From positions 1-13,435 of the forward strand of contig CALLKE010000236.1 of the NCBI GenBank assembly GCA_938008555.1: a stretch of DNA of 13,435 nucleotides, read 5' to 3'. Positions within the stretch are counted from its first letter, which is position 1; each line of letters begins with the position of its first letter. This DNA is from an uncultured Pedobacter sp. Lineage in GTDB: Bacteria; Bacteroidota; Bacteroidia; Sphingobacteriales; Sphingobacteriaceae. Below are positions 6,537 to 12,520 of this stretch, piece by piece. Under the pieces are notes generated by a model that made no database searches, was not told the origin of the DNA, and was given only the letters and a program-made list of their open reading frames with translations. Made by a program: the position numbers and the translations under genes.

Positions 6537-6612
6537 GCTAATCTTTGGTAGTAGAATATGATTATAGCTTAGAGATTTCCTCTAGAGTTAGGCCAGTAGC
6601 TTTGGCGATTAT
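6358..6612 (+). repeat. Inverted duplication, arm B (vapC 3' end plus rpn 3' end)
   Basis: Counterpart of 4165-4419 in opposite orientation. It spans the vapC 3' half, the 25-base spacer and the C-terminal codons of rpn copy B. The shared tail of both rpn genes reads GLTL followed by a variable pair and then SKL before the stop. Confidence 0.75.
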
Positions 6613-7438
6613 CTCATGGTCTAACTCCTGCATGATTAGGTTTTTCGCTATCTCGATCTTCTCTGCAGCTTTGCTTTTTAGTTCGCCTTCAGCTCTTCCT
6701 CTAGCTTCACCATCCATAACAGCAGCAGCCATAATAGCTATAGCGTCCTTAGCTGATTTCTCTTCAGCTTCATAAGTACGTAGCTCTTCTCTAGTCCAAT
6801 TATGTGACTCTAGCTCATGATAGGCTCTTTTTATTACCTCATCACTATTCTGTACCAGATAAGCTTCATCATCAGCATGGGACGCGTGTTTGAAAAAATA
6901 ACACCACTTCTCTTCATAGGTTTGAAGATCTAAAACATTGTCTTTTTTAAATTTAGGCAATTCTATAAATGTAAAGGTAGAGTCACTTAAATCTCTCTCA
7001 TGAGTCCCCTTATCTAGAATGACATGCTCTGATTTATAGTTAATTTTACCAGGAAACATATCGTATTCAGTAATCGCGAGGAATATCACTTCCTTCAAAT
7101 TGCTATAATCAATCTCCTTTCTCTTGCTGATTAACATAAGCTTTAGCTGCATAGTATTGCGCTCGTTTCTCAAATCCCTTTACTTTAGCTACTTGCATTT
7201 CCACAATATATTGAATCCCTGATTCATCTTGGCATAGCACATCAACAACACTCTGTTTAAGCAATGCAACCTCTGGCTGTTGTACAGGATTTAATAAAGT
7301 CACACTCTTGATCTTTGGTCTACTATCCTGCACTATCATATCATTAAGGAAGTGTAACAGTATATCCTTGTTTTTCTCTGTCCCGAATATCTTCTTAAAT
7401 GCTATATCGTTCTTTGGATTTAAATACTTTGGTATCAT
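6562..7438 (-). pseudogene. rpn copy B: Rpn/PD-(D/E)XK family protein split by a 4-base duplication
   Basis: The 5' part (7438 to 7109, 109 codons) reads YLNPKNDIAFKKIFGTEKN, then VVDVLCQDESG with D66 and YIVEMQ with E80 and Q82, the intact PD-(D/E)XK catalytic set. It ends at EKGD-stop. The 3' part continues the same protein in another frame (YSNLKEVIFLAITEYDMFP to LEEISKL). At the junction the minus strand has GATTGATT (plus-strand 7107-7114); removing one GATT restores GDYSNLKEV and one frame of about 290 residues, the normal family length. The break is therefore a tandem 4-base duplication. A short nuclease-only product or the C-terminal part alone might still be made. The start lies only 12 bases from the left target duplication of the IS982 insertion, so its native promoter has probably been displaced. 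Confidence 0.85.
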
Positions 7439-7450
7439 TTTTAGTTCAAG

Positions 7451-7458
7451 TTATTTAA
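7451..7458. repeat. Target-site duplication, left (TTATTTAA)
   Basis: The 8-base sequence TTATTTAA directly precedes the left end of the IS982 element and recurs at 8438-8445 directly after its right end. Confidence 0.8.
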
Positions 7459-8437
7459 CCCCAGTTATGGATAAGAGACAATAGGTTTAGTAGGTTTAAT
7501 TTGGAAAGCGACAAGAGCGGCTAAGAGAGAAGCAAAGAAGTTTGTAGGAGAACGGTGCTTATTAGGTCTGAGATTAAAATGCTCCTTGATGTAGCCAAAA
7601 ATAGTCTCAATGATGAAACGCTTTCTCAGAAATATTTTGTCTAGAATAGGCATTAGATAATTTTTCATATTATGCTTTATGCCAGTAATTAAAGTAAGGC
7701 CTTTACGATAAAGTCTTGCAAATAAGTCCTTGGAGATATAGCCCTTATCAGCATAGCACTTACCTTTTAGATCTTTTGTCAGCACTATTTCTGCAAAAGC
7801 TTTGCGGTCATCAGTATTGCCTTTGGTGATTTTAATAGCCACAATCTCGCTTTTGTCGTTTATGATCATGTGTAACTTAAAACCGTAAAACCAATCAATT
7901 GAACTATGCCCTCTAGCTGCTAATCCAGCAAAAGTTTTATGACCGGATATCCTGATATTCTTGCATACTGCAAAATGAGTAGAATCAGCATAGTATATTC
8001 CTGTTTTTCTGCCACTCAAATAGTGCATCATAATAACGAGTGGCAAACCTAGCGAGGGAATAATTTGAATGAACCTAGGATAACATGGTGGATTCTTGAA
8101 TAATTTACTATTCTGAATAAAATATTGATAGTAAATTTTAAAATGCTTGAATTGACTAAAATGGTAAAAAATCATGATCGATATCGCTTCGCTTTGCTTA
8201 AGTTTTCCAGCTCTATTCCTGTGTTTGCCTGTGTTTAATAGCTTGTGACTGACCCAGTCTTCATAAGCCTTGCAAAAATCATCGACAATACTAAAAATCG
8301 TAGTATACTTACACATAGTTATTAAACCCGTATTTAAGTTGTTGGAAATCTTAAAATACCCAAGGTTTAATAACTTTGCTATTATTTTCTTATCACCTTT
8401 ATTCTACTTTCTCTCTGTCTCTTATCCATAACTGGGG
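7459..8437 (-). mobile_element. Complete IS982-family insertion sequence (979 bp)
   Basis: The ends are perfect 22-base inverted repeats beginning CCCCAGTTATGGATAAGAG: left 7459-7480, right 8416-8437. An 8-base direct repeat TTATTTAA flanks them. One uninterrupted transposase fills most of the element. Intact repeats, duplications and gene indicate a recent insertion. It separates rpn copy B from whatever lay upstream. Confidence 0.92.
7465..8316 (-). CDS. IS982-family transposase
   Basis: The 283-residue protein has the usual length for IS982 transposases. The DDE catalytic triad is visible: D111 in YYADSTHFAVCKN, D190 in CYADKGYISK, and E237 in KRFIIETIFGYIK. Other family landmarks are RGHSSIDWFYGFKLH (135-149), GNTDDRKAF (166-174), GIKHNMKNYL (212-221) and the C-terminal HRSPTNFFASLLAALVAFQIKPTKP. 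The stop lies 6 bases inside the left inverted repeat. No frameshift or missing residue is seen, so it should be active. Confidence 0.95.
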   Translation of the reverse strand: MCKYTTIFSIVDDFCKAYEDWVSHKLLNTGKHRNRAGKLKQSEAISIMIFYHFSQFKHFKIYYQYFIQNSKLFKNPPCYPRFIQIIPSLGLPLVIMMHYLSGRKTGIYYADSTHFAVCKNIRISGHKTFAGLAARGHSSIDWFYGFKLHMIINDKSEIVAIKITKGNTDDRKAFAEIVLTKDLKGKCYADKGYISKDLFARLYRKGLTLITGIKHNMKNYLMPILDKIFLRKRFIIETIFGYIKEHFNLRPNKHRSPTNFFASLLAALVAFQIKPTKPIVSYP

Positions 8438-8445
8438 TTATTTAA
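8438..8445. repeat. Target-site duplication, right (TTATTTAA)
   Basis: Matches 7451-7458 exactly and directly abuts the right inverted repeat of the IS982 element. Confidence 0.8.
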
Positions 8446-8548
8446 TTTAAATCTCACCTACTTTTATCATATTTTATGACTTGGCGCCATAATCTAACCT
8501 ATATATCTACTTTGCCTTCTGATCTAGATAGAGCATTATTATAATCCT

Positions 8549-8670
8549 CTATCTATTAAACAACCTATCTTCAGACTTACCTTGTTGCTCTGGTTCATGG
8601 TCTCCAAAGAATGCACTTCTGTTTTGTATACCTGTTCTAACTACAAATGGATTAGATTGACCATGTGAAC
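8549..8670 (-). pseudogene. 3' fragment of an unidentified gene, cut by the IS5-like element
   Basis: A minus-strand frame entering from the boundary of the IS5-like element at 8670 reads SHGQSNPFVVRTGIQNRSAF, then FGDHEPEQQGKSEDRLFNR, and stops at TAG 8549-8551. The other two frames are full of stops. The composition is protein-like and distinct from the transposons. I do not recognise it. It has no start and is presumably the tail of a gene interrupted by the element at 8671-8943. Bases 8446-8548 hold nothing I can identify. Confidence 0.45.
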
Positions 8671-8943
8671 GCACTGTTAACAAAGGATATTATTTGATTG
8701 CAACGATTGCAATCAAGACTAAGAAGCAGATATCTGATTTTTCAAATCGGAATTCTAAGCGTCGATTTTCCTTGAGTTTAGGAAATAAATTTTCTATTCT
8801 GCTTCGTAGCTTGAATTTATCTCTGTCATACTCTATTAAATCAATACGATTTTCCCTCCCAGGAATTACCCGAATGTTGTATAAATGAGATGATTGTTGC
8901 TATTATATCCCTTATCATTCTGCAATATCTTTATTAACAGTGC
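8671..8943 (-). mobile_element. Internally deleted IS5-like element (MITE-like, about 273 bp)
   Basis: The ends are near-identical inverted repeats: GCACTGTTAACAAAGGATATT at 8671-8691 and, on the minus strand, the same sequence with one substitution and one missing G at 8923-8943. Between them lies only the C-terminal part of an IS5-like transposase. The right repeat runs almost directly into transposase codons, so the promoter and first two-thirds of the gene are gone. No clear target duplication is visible. Confidence 0.6.
8690..8930 (-). pseudogene. IS5-family transposase C-terminal remnant
   Basis: Read on the minus strand: NDKGYNSNNH (about 8920-8890), then after a small frame break NIRVIPGRENRIDLIEYDRD, RSRIENLFPKLKENRRLEFR and FEKSDICFLVLIAIVAIK before TAA 8690-8692. 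These fit the DKGYDS, IERFF-KLK-RR and C-terminal helix motifs of IS5/IS4-type DDE transposases, including the catalytic Glu region (RIENLF). The first two catalytic Asp regions are missing except for the DKGY box. Non-functional. Confidence 0.65.
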
Positions 8944-8965
8944 CCAAATTTTATGCTATTATTTC

Positions 8966-9256
8966 TTATTTATGTGGTCGAATAGCTTCATGAAATTTTG
9001 TGGCGATTTGGTGTTCGATGCCTTTAATTTTATCTTTACCTTTTGATTCATTGATTCCGGCCTTTATCATTTCATTCTTTGCTTCATGATTTATATTTGT
9101 ATCAGGTATAAAATTAAAAGCTTCTCCTATATCGCTTAATATCATACGATGCAACTCAGGGCTCATTTTTTCTATATGATTCTTTATCTTATGATCATAT
9201 CTGTATTCTTCACTCTTCTTTTTTGACTTAGAATGCTTTTTAGCCAAATCAACCAA
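8966..9256 (-). CDS. Small basic protein of unknown function, possibly the second half of the ORF before it
   Basis: A 96-residue frame starting with TTG immediately after the TAA of the preceding ORF and in the same frame as it. It opens with a lysine/serine-rich stretch (KKHSKSKKKSEEYR), followed by HKIKNHIEKMSPELHRMIL and a region rich in Lys, Asn and Glu, ending EAIRPHK. There is no membrane segment and no family I recognise. Two readings are possible: a separate gene with a TTG start (a GAGG lies about 12 bases upstream), or the C-terminal half of one roughly 174-residue protein interrupted by a single nonsense codon at 9257-9259. The strictly shared frame and zero spacing favour the second. 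Confidence 0.5.
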   Translation of the reverse strand: MVDLAKKHSKSKKKSEEYRYDHKIKNHIEKMSPELHRMILSDIGEAFNFIPDTNINHEAKNEMIKAGINESKGKDKIKGIEHQIATKFHEAIRPHK

Positions 9257-9490
9257 TTAATTAATTTCCTCTTTAGGTATTATTATTTCTTTATTAGTAA
9301 TATCATTATATATATCATCTCTATGGCGTAGTTTTTTATCGCTGCCATATAATATATCTGGTATTATACCATCCTCTAATGCAAACTTTTGCTTGATTTC
9401 CTCACATTTTGTTTCGAATTCTTCAGCGGATTTCTTCTCATTTTTATTTGTCATATACAAAAGCCAAAAGAAAGCTCCAACACTGAGCAT
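9257..9490 (-). CDS. Small membrane-anchored protein of unknown function
   Basis: The 77-residue product begins with a short hydrophobic segment (VGAFFWLLYM, residues 4-13), enough for a signal anchor, then turns highly charged (NKNEKKSAEEFETKCEEIKQKF) and continues KLRHRDDIYNDITNKEIIIP. The ATG lies 5 bases after the stop of the upstream ORF, so translation is probably coupled; no Shine-Dalgarno sequence is seen. Its TAA (9257-9259) is followed in the same frame by the next ORF, so the true protein may once have been about 174 residues. I do not recognise the family. Confidence 0.5.
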   Translation of the reverse strand: MLSVGAFFWLLYMTNKNEKKSAEEFETKCEEIKQKFALEDGIIPDILYGSDKKLRHRDDIYNDITNKEIIIPKEEIN

Positions 9491-9495
9491 GGTTT

Positions 9496-9828
9496 TTAAA
9501 TTAATTCTGGACCATATTGCTTTACTATAGCCTTTATCTTGCGCATCTTTATAAAACTTATAAAACTTCGAAAAGTTTTATAATTTTCCATAGTCTTGCC
9601 AACCATGGGATACACTTGAGTAAAAAACGATCCAAACGTATCATAATATTGACTGTTTACTGCAGTGTTCAAAATATTAGTGAACCTACTCATAACAGGA
9701 TTATTTTTCATTTCCTGCCGTGAAATATCCCTGTGTATAGCGTTGCCATTTTTGATGCCTTTATAATTAATTTTCTGAAATTTATAAAAGTTAGATTTGT
9801 TATTAAGCGTATCAAATAAATTTTTCAT
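9496..9828 (-). CDS. Small protein of unknown function, first gene of the leftward cluster
   Basis: The 110-residue protein is basic and has no clear membrane helix; it contains FDTLNNKSNFYKFQKINYKG near the start and MGKT-like but not P-loop text (MVGKTMENYKTF) near residue 76. No known domain is recognised. It is the first ORF of a three-ORF leftward cluster with 5-base and zero-base gaps. Directly upstream lies the perfect 36-base palindrome at 9849-9884, which contains TATAAT-like sequence on both strands, so the cluster is probably transcribed and regulated from there. Confidence 0.55.
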   Translation of the reverse strand: MKNLFDTLNNKSNFYKFQKINYKGIKNGNAIHRDISRQEMKNNPVMSRFTNILNTAVNSQYYDTFGSFFTQVYPMVGKTMENYKTFRSFISFIKMRKIKAIVKQYGPELI

Positions 9829-9848
9829 ATAATTAACTCATCTGTAAT

Positions 9849-9884
9849 TTATTGTTATATTATAGTACTATAATATAACAATAA
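9849..9884. promoter_or_regulatory. Perfect 36-base palindrome upstream of the small-ORF cluster
   Basis: Bases 9849-9884 are exactly self-complementary: the left half TTATTGTTATATTATAGT is mirrored by ACTATAATATAACAATAA, with the centre AGTACT at 9864-9869. There is no loop. It ends 20 bases upstream of the ATG at 9828. Each strand contains TATAAT, so it could hold a promoter, with the dyad acting as operator. Alternatives are a cruciform-forming replication or recombination site. A terminator is unlikely because the stem is almost pure A/T with no T tract. Confidence 0.7.
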
Positions 9885-9977
9885 GGCATATTTATGCAAC
9901 AACTTTTTTCGTAAAAACAAAAAATCATTAATGTATAGACAAGCTATGGCAGCAACCTCAAAAACATTGAGTGGCTT

Positions 9978-10176
9978 TTAGAGTTGTTGCGTTGTGTCAA
10001 TTTCCACGTTCTTTGCGCTCAAATATTTATATAATCTTGTTTTAGAAATTCCTGGCTCAGCTATCCCATCAGTTTTTAGTTCATTTTGTAAATAACAACG
10101 CCTCAGCTGTACAACCAGCTTTCTTAGCTTTTTCAGATAATCTTCCTTGTGCAGACGTTGTGTTTAAACTATTGAT
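9978..10176 (-). pseudogene. Second serine-recombinase remnant (C-terminal pieces)
   Basis: The minus strand reads INSLNTTSAQGRL, resembling the DTTTPxGRL box of serine recombinases, then directly SEKAKKAGCTAEALLFTK. After a frame change it reads NELKTDGIAEPGISKTRLYK and YLSAKNVEI before TAA at 9978-9980. The last part matches the helix-turn-helix end of resolvases (GISKxTLYKYL followed by a V-E/D-I tail). The catalytic domain and most of the E helix are absent. It differs from the intact recombinase at 4983-5597, so it is a separate acquisition. Confidence 0.5.
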
Positions 10177-10205
10177 GGGAACGGGATCGAGATGAGTAGA
10201 CGATA

Positions 10206-10365
10206 AAATATTATATCTGAAATCACTGCAGAAACTGTTTTATTGATAGATAGCTTAATGAGGATACATCTGATAACTATAAAATGGTTTAGAGTCCTTA
10301 TTAACCAGAGATAAACAAATTAATACCTTTTGCGGCTTTGGGGATATTAGAGTCTTAACATTTTT
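10206..10365 (+). pseudogene. Third, badly decayed vapC 3' fragment
   Basis: The plus strand reads IISEITAETVLLIDSL (matching DITPEIAAESVSLMDNF of the intact vapC), then after indels QINTFCGFGDIRVLT (matching QQILTWARFGHIRTLS). The GDPADR box survives only as broken traces, and in-frame stops occur at about 10318. No vapB and no rpn lies adjacent. It is more diverged than the other two copies, so it is an older or different vapC. Confidence 0.65.
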
Positions 10366-10437
10366 GTTTATTCATTATATACACCAGTACTATCTTATGT
10401 TTGAAAAGCCAAGTTTTGAACTTAGTCAAGGAAACAT

Positions 10438-10736
10438 TTACCTGCTGTATCCTTGACTATTATTGCTTTCCATACCTAAACTAATTCCAATATTTTTTGG
10501 CATTGCTGCACTGCTTGCAAAGACAAAACCCTTGATCAAAGCAGAGCGGCTAGCATTTACTAGGATAGCGACTCTATCGTTGCTACTATGAGGGAACCAG
10601 ATATTGGAAGGCTTTAGGGTATGAAGCTGCCTCATTATCCTAGACTGGTTGCTTTTAATATTTGCATAGACATTGTAGAACTTTTCGTTGCAATTATTAT
10701 GCAGATAGGGGGGCGACCATATTGTATCCACGCCAT
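10438..10736 (-). pseudogene. Unidentified gene with a probable one-base frameshift
   Basis: The main frame (from about 10708 down to the TAA at 10438-10440) reads NNCNEKFYNVYANIKSNQSR, LKPSNIWFPHSSNDRVAILV, ALIKGFVFASSAAMPKNIGI and ends NNSQGYSR. Upstream, the better-looking N-terminus lies in another frame: NTESNWFSSSMAWIQYGRPP, with an ATG at 10734-10736. The frames meet at a run of six G (10708-10713 on the plus strand); one more base would join them as GRPPYLHNNCNEK. I do not recognise the protein. It follows the membrane-protein gene at 10802 in the same direction and could be its operon partner. Confidence 0.4.
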
Positions 10737-10766
10737 AGATGAGCTGAACCAGTTAGATTCAGTGTT

Positions 10767-10780
10767 CCGAACCTGTTCGG
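10767..10780. repeat. Short GC-rich dyad (CCGAAC-CT-GTTCGG)
   Basis: A perfect 6-base stem with a 2-base centre, just downstream of the gene ending at 10802. The loop is too short for a good hairpin and no T tract follows, so an operator-like dyad or chance is more likely than a terminator. Confidence 0.25.
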
Positions 10781-10801
10781 GTTGCTCTGATACTTGTTGC
10801 T

Positions 10802-11416
10802 TTACATGCCTGGGTTGCTGAGCATCTTCTTGCCGTTGGCTACATTTGCTCTTGTCATCGCTAACATTTTTTTTTGTTCCTGTGGCTGAGTATTCCGTTT
10901 TAGATAGTTTGAGAGATGATATGTAGAAAGACCAATTGCAGCACCGATCAACATAGAAATCACTACTTCTTGCTGTTTGCTCAAGGTAGTGATTTCGTAA
11001 TAACGTGCGATGCGAAATATCAGCGCTCCTGATGCTGATCCTACCATGAAATGAAAGAACTTCTTGTTTAATTCCTTTCGATCCTCTGCCATCTTTCGGG
11101 CAAGCTGTTCAAACATCACCGTCACCAGAGCTAGTGTTGATGGATCATAGGATGGTTCTCCAGCATACTGCTGGAGAACTTGATCATAAAGCTTTTTGTC
11201 ATCCTCCGTTTTCACAGTTTTTCGATATAATTCTCCGAAATCCTGACGCCTTTGTAGCTCTTGCCTATGCATCAATTCTTCAGCTAAATCGTAAGATCGA
11301 TTATCTGGTTTGGAATTTTCATCCATAGATATACTCGTGTCAAAGCTTGCATCTAGCATTGGCAATATATCAATGTTTTGATTCTTCGGGTCATCGGATT
11401 TTAGGTCTTTATGCAT
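10802..11416 (-). CDS. Predicted two-helix membrane protein with glycine-rich segments (pair member 2)
   Basis: The 204-residue protein has a charged, probably disordered N-terminus (1-45), a Gln/Arg/Glu-rich helical region (45-118), and two glycine/small-residue membrane segments: about 120-138 (FHFMVGSASGALIFRIARYY) and 150-169 (VVISMLIGAAIGLSTYHL). It ends with a basic tail. The order and the local sequence KKF-x-VGSASGA mirror the upstream gene (KEKFVVGAASGA), so the two look like diverged paralogues. There is no signal peptide. Small-residue motifs in both helices suggest tight helix packing or oligomerisation. No family is recognised; a holin-like, effector or scaffold role is speculation. 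It is separated by 36 bases from the upstream gene and is probably co-transcribed with it. Confidence 0.65.
   Translation of the reverse strand: MHKDLKSDDPKNQNIDILPMLDASFDTSISMDENSKPDNRSYDLAEELMHRQELQRRQDFGELYRKTVKTEDDKKLYDQVLQQYAGEPSYDPSTLALVTVMFEQLARKMAEDRKELNKKFFHFMVGSASGALIFRIARYYEITTLSKQQEVVISMLIGAAIGLSTYHLSNYLKRNTQPQEQKKMLAMTRANVANGKKMLSNPGM
11155..11179. repeat. Perfect 11-base stem with 3-base loop inside a coding sequence
   Basis: GTTCTCCAGCA (11155-11165) and TGCTGGAGAAC (11169-11179) surround TAC. The stem is GC-richer than the surroundings and lies in codons about 80-87 (QVLQQYAGEP) of the gene at 10802-11416. It would form a strong hairpin in the mRNA. No T tract follows on either strand. 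Confidence 0.6.
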
Positions 11417-11452
11417 AGAATTTACATCTCATGTTGAATAAGTATGATTGAT

Positions 11453-12040
11453 TTAAGGTTGTTGCTGCTCGAATTGTGTGTTAACAAGTCTAGCCATCTG
11501 GACCTCGTTAGCTCTTTGGTTCTGGTGTATCTTTTCGGCATCGCTCGTTAGAACAGCAATGCTAGCACAAACTAAAGCTCCAACTGTTGCTCCAAGACAA
11601 AGTTTATCAGTTTCTCGATTCCATGCAAATGCTGTAGCCAAACTACCAATTACTGCACCAGATGCAGCACCAACCACAAATTTCTCTTTTACCGTTTTTA
11701 ATGTTGCCTCTGCTGCTTTTTTTGCTTCTTCTTTCTCGGCTTTTAATTCTGCCATTTGGCGTTGCAGTTCCTCTTGTTTTCGATCTGAGTCTTCTTTATC
11801 CGCTTTTCTTTGGCGTTCTGCTGCTTCAAACATCCTGAATAATTTTTCATCAAGATCCATAGGAGGATTGGGATTAGATGTTGGAGCCATAACCGGACTA
11901 GTAACAACAGTATCAACTTTTTCAGTACTAAACATCTCAATCGTACCTAAGAAATCAGTGTCATCTACTGGCTTTGATTTCAAAACCATGCTCAATTCTG
12001 TTCCATCCTGAGAGCCGATCACTTGATCCACTCTATGCAT
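11453..12040 (-). CDS. Predicted coiled-coil two-helix membrane protein (pair member 1)
   Basis: The 195-residue protein has a Ser/Thr/Pro-rich N-terminus (1-60), a long Lys/Glu/Gln/Ala coiled coil (about 64-120, containing RKQEELQRQMAELKAEKEEA), and two glycine/alanine-rich membrane segments: about 120-139 (FVVGAASGAVIGSLATAFAW) and 146-164 (LCLGATVGALVCASIAVL). A polar Gln-rich tail ends EQQQP. The GxxxG-like spacing suggests packed, oligomerising helices. The same architecture recurs in the next gene. There is no signal peptide or enzymatic motif, and I do not recognise the family. A minus-strand TATAAT at 12097-12102 lies about 57 bases upstream and could serve as the operon -10, but its -35 is poor. 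Confidence 0.7.
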   Translation of the reverse strand: MHRVDQVIGSQDGTELSMVLKSKPVDDTDFLGTIEMFSTEKVDTVVTSPVMAPTSNPNPPMDLDEKLFRMFEAAERQRKADKEDSDRKQEELQRQMAELKAEKEEAKKAAEATLKTVKEKFVVGAASGAVIGSLATAFAWNRETDKLCLGATVGALVCASIAVLTSDAEKIHQNQRANEVQMARLVNTQFEQQQP

Positions 12041-12190
12041 TTACATATAAAGCAATTGTATTACTATTATTTTAATAAGTTTGAGATTAATTCAGTATTA
12101 TATTGGAAGAATAAAAAACTAAGGAAAGATAAATCACGTTTATGGATAATTATGGATATACGAAAAAACTAGTTAAATAAATTGACATAA
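12041..12190 (-). promoter_or_regulatory. Upstream region of the two-membrane-protein operon
   Basis: AT-rich leader containing a perfect TATAAT on the minus strand (12097-12102). No matching -35 hexamer is convincing and no ribosome-binding site stronger than an A-rich stretch precedes the ATG at 12040. Nothing else is seen. Confidence 0.3.
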
Positions 12191-12379
12191 AGCAAAACTG
12201 ATTATAAATCCGAACACGTACTTTTAGATAGCAAAACGTTTGAGCGAAATTTGCAGGGATTTACCTTTACTTTTATAGAATTACCTAAGTTTACCAAAGA
12301 TAATGTGATGGATTTAGAAACTTATGAAGAAAAGTGGCGCTATTTTGCTACAACTTCCCCTCTTCCAAACGAAATCTAG
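12191..12379 (+). pseudogene. Internal fragment of a third rpn gene
   Basis: A 62-codon open stretch reads DYKSEHVLLDSKTFERNLQG, FTFTFIELPKFTKDNV and MDLETYEEKWRYF, then stops at TAG 12377. This closely matches the middle of rpn copy B (NYKSEHVILDKGTHERDL, FTFIELPKFKKDNVLDLQTY, EEKWCYF). The N-terminal catalytic region and the C-terminus are missing. It belongs to the copy B lineage, not the GC-rich copy A type. The following bases to 12520 hold no identifiable gene. Confidence 0.8.
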
Positions 12380-12520
12380 CTCACGCAGCAACGTATGAGA
12401 AAAATGATGAATATCCAATAATCTGCCATCTATTAATACTCAGAACATTTTGTTGCTTGAATATCAAATATATAGATCTTAAATTTAGTTCAGTTTTTAT
12501 TTGAAAATGCGAAATAAAAA

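Noticed and set aside
8694..8888. Plus-strand open frame of 64 codons
   Set aside because: It is antisense to the IS5-like transposase C-terminus, which is recognisable on the minus strand.
10621..10821. Cysteine-rich 66-codon plus-strand frame that could be read as a small metal-binding protein
   Set aside because: It overlaps the minus-strand genes on the opposite strand, has no start signals, and the cysteines come from reading GC-rich dyad and glutamine codons backwards.
11478..12011. Long plus-strand open frame (177 codons) opposite the coiled-coil membrane protein
   Set aside because: It is the antisense shadow of 11453-12040; the minus-strand product has clear coiled-coil and membrane architecture while this one is Ser/Ala-rich without domains.
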